DNA from: Syntrophomonas sp. UBA1376
Lineage (GTDB): Bacteria > Bacillota > Syntrophomonadia > Syntrophomonadales > Syntrophomonadaceae
NCBI GenBank assembly: GCA_002305535.1
Contig: DBRE01000058.1
Location: 1-8,158, forward strand
Direction of reading: 5' to 3'
DNA length: 8,158 nt
Below are positions 1 to 5,068 of the stretch, in pieces. Position numbers and translations under genes: made by a program. Positions within the stretch are counted from its first letter, which is position 1; every line of letters begins with the position of its first letter. The notes below the pieces were generated by a model. The model did no database searches and was not told the DNA's origin. It was given only the letters and a program-made list of their open reading frames with translations.

Positions 1-93
1 CTTTTCGAAAATCCTGCCCCAAAAGCGCTCCACAAAAATAAATGACGAATTTATTATCGTTTCAACCCTAGCCAATAAAACGCAATACCCGTA

Positions 94-117
94 GGGGACG
101 ATGCCCACATCGTCCCG
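94..117. repeat. Perfect inverted repeat (hairpin), probable interspersed element
   Basis: GGGACGATG (95-103) and CATCGTCCC (108-116) are perfectly complementary over 9 bp around a CCCA loop. The flanking GTAGG resembles the short GTAGGGG-type palindromes scattered through intergenic regions of many bacterial genomes. No U-run follows on either strand, so it does not look like an intrinsic terminator. A dispersed palindromic repeat is the better reading. Copy number elsewhere in the genome cannot be seen from this window. Confidence 0.6.
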
Positions 118-123
118 TGTCCC

Positions 124-232
124 GAGCTGTCATCGCACCCTAATGGGTACCACTCATGCTCCTTTTGTCGCAATTAATGTTGCCGAGAAGGTGCTTCTGA
201 GCTGTCATTGCGAGCCGAAGGCGCGGCAATCT
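124..232. repeat. Pair of GAGCTGTCATYGC interspersed repeats
   Basis: GAGCTGTCATCGC at 124-136 recurs with one mismatch as GAGCTGTCATTGC at 199-211. The second copy continues into GAGCCGAAGGCGCGGCAATCT. ATTGC (207-211) pairs with GCAAT (226-230), and GCC (214-216) pairs with GGC (220-222) around GAA. This is the familiar 'GTCATTGCGAGC...GCGGCAATCT' intergenic repeat, known from many bacterial genomes. It is often mis-translated as a peptide containing SCHCEPKARQSI, which is what the spurious frame here reads. The first copy is diverged after TCATCGC and has its own small ACCC/GGGT hairpin (137-148). Confidence 0.6.
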
Positions 233-328
233 ATAAACTCAAACCGTAACATTGGCAGAGATCATCCTATCGGCCCGTTTTCCCAGAAAAACCCCACCTG
301 AACCAATTCCGATTTCCCCCCCTAATCC

Positions 329-358
329 TTGTCCACCTGCACCTCAGTAAGCTATCAT
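329..358 (+). promoter_or_regulatory. Possible sigma-A-type promoter for the HesB-related gene
   Basis: TTGTCC (329-334) and TATCAT (353-358) lie 18 bp apart and match the -35 and -10 consensus at 4/6 and 5/6 positions. Transcription would start about 28 nt before the TTG start codon at 393, leaving room for the AGG ribosome binding site at 381-383. The call rests on sequence match alone. Confidence 0.35.
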
Positions 359-392
359 TAAATACATAACTAACGAAAGCAGGTATACCACC

Positions 393-710
393 TTGTTTAT
401 CATAACAGATGCAGCCCGCCAATTCATAGACCGCAAAGGCAGACATATTCGAATATCCATGGAAACTTTCCTGACCTGCAACCGCAGTTGCCGGGCACCC
501 CAGGGCCTTACCCTGGAACCGGTCATTAAACTTGGTCAGCCTCTTCCCGAACAAACAGAGCTTTTTACCCCGGCAGAAGTTGATGGAATCACCATCTGGT
601 ATGATAGCGGGATAGTTCCGGATGTTCCCGATCAACCTATCCGCATATCAGTCAAAAAAACCCTGTTCGTTTATGAACTGCAAGTAGATGGAGTAAAACC
701 CCATCCCTAA
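393..710 (+). CDS. HesB/IscA-related small protein (CC/Sec-motif family, Cys form)
   Basis: This 105-residue protein resembles the HesB-related (seleno)protein family, small relatives of the A-type Fe-S carrier IscA/HesB. The N-terminus FIITDAARQFIDRKG matches the usual ITxxAxxxI opening. The core VDGITIWYDSGI (about 63-74) and the tail ISVKKTLFVYELQVDGV (about 85-101) follow the family pattern. In relatives the first conserved Cys is often selenocysteine. Here both positions read as Cys, C29 and C33, spaced CNRSC and encoded by TGC. The start is TTG, chosen because AGG lies 9 nt upstream and the HesB-like homology begins at once. The family's biochemical role is not established; a role in iron-sulfur or metal handling is inferred from the HesB relation. 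The gene stands alone and converges on the pilin operon, so a functional link to pili is unlikely. The antisense frame 267-635 is a shadow. Confidence 0.72.
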   Translation: MFIITDAARQFIDRKGRHIRISMETFLTCNRSCRAPQGLTLEPVIKLGQPLPEQTELFTPAEVDGITIWYDSGIVPDVPDQPIRISVKKTLFVYELQVDGVKPHP

Positions 711-717
711 AAGTCAT

Positions 718-740
718 GCTCGGGCCTGGGCTTTCTATTT
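718..740 (+). terminator. Weak intrinsic terminator between convergent genes
   Basis: GCTCG (718-722) can pair with TGGGC (727-731), using two G-U pairs, around a GGCC loop. The T-rich tract TTTCTATTT follows. It sits in the 30-bp gap between the stop of the HesB-related gene and the stop of the minus-strand PilX-like gene, where a terminator is expected. The stem is short, so the call is tentative. Confidence 0.33.
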
Positions 741-1274
741 CTAGATTTCCTTCTCCAGACTAACTATTTGGCCCCGATCCAGATAATCTCGATGGGTAAA
801 AACCATGTCTACGATAGCGCCTTCTTCATCGAACTGGGGCACATAATACTGCAGATATTCAAAACGCACCTGTGCTTTCAACCGGTTTTTAGCAGGAGGA
901 CATGACCCGGTTCCTGAAAACTCGTAGAGGCTGTAATCACTGCACTGCTCGATCAATCTGGGATTATTGATCTGCATTTGCACCGCCTGGCCATTGACCA
1001 TATCGGTAAAGGAAGTCTGCTCCAGCAGGATGGAAGATGGCAGGATTTCCACCGTACGGTAGTCTTGTGACAGCACCTGATAACTTTGCTCGACCCCCAG
1101 GTAAACCGCCCCTTCTGCCAACTGAAAGGCCTGCTCCGCATCACGGCTGTTGCAGCTGATCAGTCTTTCCATTACAGAGGTGTCCAACATAGAAACGATC
1201 ATAATAGTAAATAGCGACAGCAGTATCATCACCACTACCAATATGTATCCCCTCTGCCCTCTCATCCCATTCAC
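741..1274 (-). CDS. PilX-like type IV minor prepilin, short form
   Basis: The product is about 177 residues. It opens with a basic leader MNGMRGQRG followed by the uninterrupted hydrophobic stretch YILVVVMILLSLFTIMIVSML, then polar sequence with DAEQAFQLAEGAVYLG. This is the layout of the PilX N-terminal domain: prepilin peptidase would cut after the Gly, and, as is common in the PilX/GspK class, residue +5 is not Glu (here Val). The ~120-residue globular part has Cys near the middle (IEQCSDYS and GSCPPA), which could form a disulfide. PilX-type subunits sit at the inner-membrane initiation complex and pilus tip. Three starts are possible: GTG at 1283, GTG at 1274 and ATG at 1265. I chose 1274 because GAGGTG lies 6 nt upstream. 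It is the last gene of a three-prepilin minus-strand operon, 80-90 bp after its neighbour. Confidence 0.78.
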   Translation of the reverse strand: MNGMRGQRGYILVVVMILLSLFTIMIVSMLDTSVMERLISCNSRDAEQAFQLAEGAVYLGVEQSYQVLSQDYRTVEILPSSILLEQTSFTDMVNGQAVQMQINNPRLIEQCSDYSLYEFSGTGSCPPAKNRLKAQVRFEYLQYYVPQFDEEGAIVDMVFTHRDYLDRGQIVSLEKEI

Positions 1275-1363
1275 AAATCCCACCTCACGAACCCTGTAAA
1301 GCGGCGCGGCAACTGAGGTTTACGATGCCAATTAGGGGTAGACTCCACCACAGCCTGTTCGCA

Positions 1364-1813
1364 TCAAAACCTTTTCGCACACACAAAGCTCATCAGCAAA
1401 CTATCTTCTTCCCTCTGCAACTCCATATCCACCAACAGACAGTCCTCACTTTCCACAAAGCGCACTGACTTTACATTTTCTGCTACAGGAGTACTGGTCT
1501 TATAGGAGCGATAAAAACTACCTTTTTGACTGTAGTAACGGGTTTTTTTATCCTCTGGATCCGTAATCACCAATATGTCGCCCCCGTTTATCACTTCGAT
1601 ATCCACTGCAGTTCTGACCTGGTTCTGGATCACTTCCTGTACCACCCGTCCGGAATAGAGAAGCTCAGCCTCAATTGACTGCTGACGGCTACTGGTCTCC
1701 ATGACCATCAGCATATTGAGAACCAGTCCCAACACTGTCAGTCCCAAAGCCAACCCCACTAACAAATCCACCAGCAAGGCGCCCTTTTCATCAGTCCCAG
1801 GTTTACTCCTCAT
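1364..1813 (-). CDS. PilW-like type IV minor prepilin, short form, atypical cleavage motif
   Basis: The product is 149 residues. A charged leader MRSKPGTDEKG precedes the hydrophobic segment ALLVDLLVGLALGLTVLGLV. The 'LVGLALGL' run is typical of PilW-class minor pilins. The expected cleavage is G11|A12, giving Ala at +1 and Asp at +5 instead of the usual Phe and Glu. The globular part includes VVQEVIQNQVRTA and a beta-rich C-terminus with YYSQKGSFYRSY and VKSVRFVESED, as in the PilW/GspJ fold. The ATG at 1813 is preferred over an upstream in-frame start at 1858. Its ATGA overlaps the stop of the preceding prepilin gene by 4 nt, a classic sign of translational coupling, and it leaves a leader of normal length. 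Middle gene of the minus-strand V-W-X operon. Confidence 0.78.
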   Translation of the reverse strand: MRSKPGTDEKGALLVDLLVGLALGLTVLGLVLNMLMVMETSSRQQSIEAELLYSGRVVQEVIQNQVRTAVDIEVINGGDILVITDPEDKKTRYYSQKGSFYRSYKTSTPVAENVKSVRFVESEDCLLVDMELQREEDSLLMSFVCAKRF

Positions 1814-2256
1814 ATTTCGGCATCCAAACGCACGAACCCCAGCAACCACTCTTCCCACGGACGGTCTCCCTGTTCATTAGTTATACAAATAGTTACCCGA
1901 TATATCTCCGGACAACACGCCATCGGCATTACTTCCAATTCAGCTGCCAGACCTTCTGGCTTCGACACAGCAAAGGCCGCTGCATCACTTTTAAATGAAC
2001 AAGTCTCACCTGGTATAATGTAGCGTTCCGGGTCAGCCTTCATTTCTTCCAATAGTGATGCCCCATAGGCACATGCCAAGGTCTGATGCCCCGAAGACCC
2101 CAAACTGGCTGCCCCTACACTTATGACATTCAAGACCAGTCCAGATATTAGATAGACCAACACCAAAGATACCAGAACCTCGATGAGAGTAAATCCGGAA
2201 TCGTTAGCGGGCCCAAGCCTGCGAAAGAAGTTGTATCCACCGTGTTTCGTCAACAT
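1810..2256 (-). CDS. PilV-like type IV minor prepilin, short form
   Basis: The product is 148 residues. The basic leader (HGGYNFFRRLGPANDSG) ends at G21, followed by the canonical type III prepilin signal FTLIEVLVSLVLVYLISGLV with Glu at +5 (E26). The EVLVSL variant is typical of PilV/GspI-class subunits. The globular part has a helix, ACAYGASLLEEMKAD, and a cysteine-bearing C-terminus (GETCSF, MACCPEIYRVTICI) that may be disulfide linked. ATG at 2256 is supported by AGGG about 9 nt upstream on the minus strand. It is the first gene of the minus-strand operon, and its stop overlaps the next start (ATGA). Expected role: a minor pilin in the pilus initiation or tip complex, with inner-membrane insertion before cleavage and N-methylation by a prepilin peptidase that is not in this window. 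Confidence 0.83.
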   Translation of the reverse strand: MLTKHGGYNFFRRLGPANDSGFTLIEVLVSLVLVYLISGLVLNVISVGAASLGSSGHQTLACAYGASLLEEMKADPERYIIPGETCSFKSDAAAFAVSKPEGLAAELEVMPMACCPEIYRVTICITNEQGDRPWEEWLLGFVRLDAEI

Positions 2257-2329
2257 TTTTTACATCCCTGTAAATTTTTGCAATGTATTCTGGTTACCTT
2301 TGACTATCTCCTTCATTTTTTTGGTAAAT

Positions 2330-2357
2330 TTTATAAGTTAGCCTATTTATTTCTTAA
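2330..2357 (-). promoter_or_regulatory. Possible promoter for the minus-strand prepilin operon
   Basis: On the minus strand, TTAAGA (2357-2352) and TATAAA (2335-2330) are separated by 16 bp, each a partial match to the -35 and -10 consensus. The site lies about 70 bp upstream of the ATG at 2256, within an AT-rich spacer where chance matches are frequent. Confidence 0.22.
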
Positions 2358-2400
2358 TGGGTCGATGGTAGTATTATCAGTAGGTAATTTGTCTACTTCT

Positions 2401-2437
2401 AAGGTCACAGCTAAGAGCTTAAAAAGCATGACCTTTT
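2401..2437 (+). promoter_or_regulatory. Stem-loop with T-run overlapping the pilin promoter
   Basis: AAGGTCA (2401-2407) pairs perfectly with TGACCTT (2429-2435), and the T-tract continues to 2437. The 21-nt loop contains GCTT/AAGC (2417-2420 and 2424-2427), which can form an inner 4-bp stem. As RNA read in the plus direction it resembles a weak terminator or attenuator. As DNA it is a dyad that overlaps the proposed -35 element of the downstream promoter, so it could equally be an operator. Which reading applies depends on where transcription starts. Confidence 0.38.
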
Positions 2438-2447
2438 TGCTTATAAT
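2419..2447 (+). promoter_or_regulatory. Promoter of the plus-strand pilus operon
   Basis: TTAAAA (2419-2424) and a perfect TATAAT (2442-2447) are spaced 17 bp apart. Transcription would start near 2454, just before the strong ribosome binding site AAGGAG (2457-2462), 9 nt from the ATG at 2472. The resulting leader is only about 18 nt. The -35 hexamer lies inside the loop of the dyad at 2401-2435. Confidence 0.5.
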
Positions 2448-2471
2448 CCTTATTTTAAGGAGAATGATGGA

Positions 2472-4106
2472 ATGAAGTTAAGAAAGCTGGCCTCTGCTGA
2501 CAACGAACGCGGGTTTACACTGGTGGAGATACTGGTTTCTTTGCTTATACTTCTGCTCATAATCACTGCCTGTGTACCGCTCTTTACCCTGGCCATTCAG
2601 ACTACCCACAGCAACAAGGCGAAAACCATAGCTGCTGAACTTGCCAAACAGGAACTGGAAAAGACCCTGGCTCAGGTCACACCCAACAACTACAACAACG
2701 AAGATCCTGCCGCAGCCGGAGGTGCCCCTCTCCAGGTCGGCATTACCGGCCCTTATTATAAAACGCTCTCCGATGGTGTCACCGTCGATCCTCAGTATGC
2801 CAGCTATCAGATCAGAAAAATAGTTTTGTGGATAGATGATCCGGCGGACGGTCTTCATCCTGATGATACTCTGCCATTTGATTACAAAGAGCTGACAGTC
2901 GAAGTGTCCAGTCCATCAGCTTTTACCGGAAGAGTTGCCCGTCAGGCTGACTTCAAGTCCTTCCTGGCCCGTGAAGGGGCACCCTCAGCTGTAGCGGGTC
3001 TGATAGTAAACGTAGTGCGGGGGTGGCGCGACGACGACGGCAATGCTATCCCGGTTGAAGGTGCTTTTGTTACCATCACCAGCGGTTTGGATACGGACTC
3101 CACCTTGACCAATGAGTTTGGTCAGGCCATGTTCCCGGTATCCTTCTTAAACGAGGCTGTGAACAGCCGCACATATACTGTGAAAGCCGAGGACTCCGGT
3201 TTAATGATGCATCCCAACCCTTCTCACCATAATACAGTGAATGTTACCCGCTTCAGTACCAACAGCATCGATATTGAAATGGAAGAACCCGGTTCTATCA
3301 CCGTACAGGTCTCTCCGCAGCATAAAGGTGCGGTGGTCAGCCTGGCCAACACCGATTTGCTGGTAGATCACGGCGGCAGCTTATCCGCCGATCTTTCTGC
3401 CGGCGATACCAGTGTCACCTTTTCTGATTTATGGCCTGTGGGGGTCTCCGGTGCAGGTGGTTCAGGTGGTTACCCCGGGGATTACAAGCTTTCTGTATCT
3501 GATGTGGTCGCAGCCGAATTTGATGGTTCAGCATATGATGAAGCTGACTGGGAGTGCTGGAAGCCCGATAGCGAAGAAAATGGTGTAGCTATGAAAAACC
3601 TGTGGCTTTACAAAAGTGATCTCGGTCTTTGGGAAGCCAATCCTGACAATTATACTGATGTTGACTACCATGCGGGAGACCATGAACATCGCCTGGCCTG
3701 CAAATCGATAGATCTCAGTGCGTTTGCCCCCGGTCCTAATATGGACTGTCAGGTCAAACTGATTCCTGATCCATCCCAGCTGGCTTTGGAAACCGCATCT
3801 GAATCATTTTCCGACTTCGAAGTATTATTCAAGAGCCAGGACGGTGCTGCGCTGGACAGCAGCTCAGGCTCATGGAGTTCGTTATTAACTGTTCAAGGCT
3901 TTAGGGATCTGAAAAACGCAGGATCCAGCAGTATAGACCTGGAGGCTGCAGACCTGACCGACAGCTTCCGGCTGCGTTTTGACAGTGATCCGGATATCGA
4001 GCGTATGACTTTTGGCAGCTTCGACATTCAATGTATATACACCAACAACAACGTTAAATTCAGTGCTCCCGGTCAGAATATGACTGTAAAGGTCAATGGA
4101 AATTAA
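2472..4106 (+). CDS. Large PilV-like prepilin with beta-sandwich tip domains
   Basis: The product is 544 residues, about three times a normal minor pilin. The leader MKLRKLASADNERG is cut at G14, followed by FTLVEILVSLLILLLIITAC with Glu at +5 (E19) and PilV-type EILVSL. Residues 45-70 continue the pilin helix (AKTIAAELAKQELEKTL), and about 105-165 form the pilin beta region. Residues ~175-272 look like a carboxypeptidase-regulatory-like or CnaB-like beta-sandwich: GNAIPVEGAFVTI followed by TNEFGQAMFPV. A second, shorter copy of the pattern seems to follow at ~275-345 (GAVVSLAN, then VTFSDLW and YKLSV). I do not recognise residues ~346-544; they are rich in Asp, Ser and Trp and could be a carbohydrate- or surface-binding module. 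First gene of the plus operon. A pilus-tip adhesin anchored through its prepilin N-terminus is the likeliest role, an inference from architecture. Confidence 0.82.
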   Translation: MKLRKLASADNERGFTLVEILVSLLILLLIITACVPLFTLAIQTTHSNKAKTIAAELAKQELEKTLAQVTPNNYNNEDPAAAGGAPLQVGITGPYYKTLSDGVTVDPQYASYQIRKIVLWIDDPADGLHPDDTLPFDYKELTVEVSSPSAFTGRVARQADFKSFLAREGAPSAVAGLIVNVVRGWRDDDGNAIPVEGAFVTITSGLDTDSTLTNEFGQAMFPVSFLNEAVNSRTYTVKAEDSGLMMHPNPSHHNTVNVTRFSTNSIDIEMEEPGSITVQVSPQHKGAVVSLANTDLLVDHGGSLSADLSAGDTSVTFSDLWPVGVSGAGGSGGYPGDYKLSVSDVVAAEFDGSAYDEADWECWKPDSEENGVAMKNLWLYKSDLGLWEANPDNYTDVDYHAGDHEHRLACKSIDLSAFAPGPNMDCQVKLIPDPSQLALETASESFSDFEVLFKSQDGAALDSSSGSWSSLLTVQGFRDLKNAGSSSIDLEAADLTDSFRLRFDSDPDIERMTFGSFDIQCIYTNNNVKFSAPGQNMTVKVNGN

Positions 4107-4121
4107 AAGGGGAAGGTTGCA

Positions 4122-5048
4122 ATGAAAAAACTAAGAGACAGGTCCCAGGCCCAACAAGGCTTCACCCTGATAGAACTGCTTCTGGTGCTGGCCCTGGTGG
4201 GCATTGTCCTGGCCATTGGCTACCAGGCTTTTTTCTCAGCCAATCGCGCCTGGCAGGCAAACGAAGCTGTAAATCCGCATATCAGTGAGGCCAATGCCGT
4301 TATGTCTGTCCTGGGCCGAGAAATAAGGGGAGCAGAAAAACCTTCCGAAACCCAGAAGGCTGTAGTTGTGCTTGATGCTGAGGGGGCCTATGCTGCTGGC
4401 GAGCGGCTGTTTATCTACCGCTATGATGACAGCAGTGATGAGTGGAACAAGATATTCTACCGCATCCATGACCACGAACTGCAGCGCTGCCTTTTAACAG
4501 ACGACGATCCAAACAGTATCATAAATGCAGCTTTTCCGACCAATAATTGGGAAACCATAGCCAGCGGTATATCCAATCAGCAGGCTTTTTACGATAATAC
4601 CAACGGCACCGGTGATCAGCGACTGATTGAGATCATTCTTACCATTGCCGACACTGATCGTGCCGATGACCCGCGTTTTCAGCCCTTCACTGTATCTTCC
4701 AGCTACTTGTCCCGCAGCCGTGAGGTAGGTTCGGTAAGCGGATCTCCGGTGGCTGGTCCCGGTGGGGAAACTACGGTGCCGGTATTCAGTGTTACCTTGG
4801 ATACAACGCAACAGGGTATAGAAGAAGGTCATTCTTTTACACTAACTGCCAGAATCCACCCCAACAATGCCAGCAATCAATCGGTATCTTGGTCATCCTC
4901 CAAAGCATCTGTTGCGACTGTAAGCGGCAGCGGACTTACCGCAACAATTACCGGAGTAGCCGAAGGAAGAGCTGATATAGTCGTCACTACTTCAGATGGG
5001 GGTAAAACTGCAAAGTGTATAGTGGAAGTATACAGCGAAGGCTGTTAG
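4122..5048 (+). CDS. PilW-like prepilin with C-terminal BIG2 Ig-like domain
   Basis: The product is 308 residues. The leader MKKLRDRSQAQQG is cut at G13, then FTLIELLLVLALVGIVLAIG with Glu at +5 (E18). The following RAWQANEAVNPHISEANAVMSVLGREIRGA is the helix and 'LxREIR' region typical of PilW/GspJ-class pilins. The pilin head runs to about 200. A Gly/Pro/Ser-rich linker (about 203-219) leads to a BIG2 domain at about 220-303, recognised by the opening VTLDTTQQGIEEG, the central VSWSSSKASVATVS and the closing ITGVAEGRADIVVTTSDG. BIG2 domains are extracellular Ig-like folds common in bacterial surface adhesins and glycan-associated proteins. The start is supported by a purine-rich AAAAGGGGAAGG just upstream, 15 bp after the previous stop. 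It is the second gene of the plus V-W-X trio. The product should be a minor pilin carrying a surface-exposed Ig module. Confidence 0.87.
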   Translation: MKKLRDRSQAQQGFTLIELLLVLALVGIVLAIGYQAFFSANRAWQANEAVNPHISEANAVMSVLGREIRGAEKPSETQKAVVVLDAEGAYAAGERLFIYRYDDSSDEWNKIFYRIHDHELQRCLLTDDDPNSIINAAFPTNNWETIASGISNQQAFYDNTNGTGDQRLIEIILTIADTDRADDPRFQPFTVSSSYLSRSREVGSVSGSPVAGPGGETTVPVFSVTLDTTQQGIEEGHSFTLTARIHPNNASNQSVSWSSSKASVATVSGSGLTATITGVAEGRADIVVTTSDGGKTAKCIVEVYSEGC

Positions 5049-5068
5049 TGGTGAAGAGGTGTATTACT

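Larger units (their letters stand above)
1..392. other. Gene-free left flank with interspersed repeats
   Basis: No credible coding region is visible here. A 66-codon plus-strand frame starting at 101 lies across the repeat elements and translates to a low-quality peptide. The stretch contains a weak AT-rich inverted repeat (AATAAAT at 37-43 against ATTTATT at 49-55), a strong 9-bp hairpin at 95-116, two copies of a GAGCTGTCATYGC repeat (124-136 and 199-211), and a possible promoter at 329-358 for the gene starting at 393. It looks like a repeat-bearing intergenic region. A decayed gene cannot be excluded. Confidence 0.6.

Noticed and set aside
101..301. 66-codon plus-strand frame
   Set aside because: It reads through the interspersed repeats; the SCHCEPKARQSI peptide is a known artefact of translating this repeat type.
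267..635. 122-codon minus-strand frame over the HesB-related gene
   Set aside because: It is antisense to a recognisable HesB-like protein, has no ribosome binding site that I can see, and its product resembles nothing I know.
2257..2471. c-di-GMP riboswitch upstream of the pilin operon
   Set aside because: Clostridial pilin operons sometimes have one, but I see no conserved GEMM-like core sequence or matching stems in this spacer.
2242..2475. 77-codon plus-strand frame whose stop overlaps the large prepilin start (ATGA)
   Set aside because: It covers the AT-rich divergent promoter spacer, overlaps the start of the minus-strand prepilin, has no clear ribosome binding site, and has a biased Phe/Leu-rich translation. 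The overlap with the next start is probably chance.
5015..5068. Upstream in-frame ATG extending the PilX-like gene by 18 codons
   Set aside because: It lies inside the preceding gene, and the added MYSGSIQRRLLVVKRCIT would make an unusually long leader. ATG 5069 has its own GAGG site.
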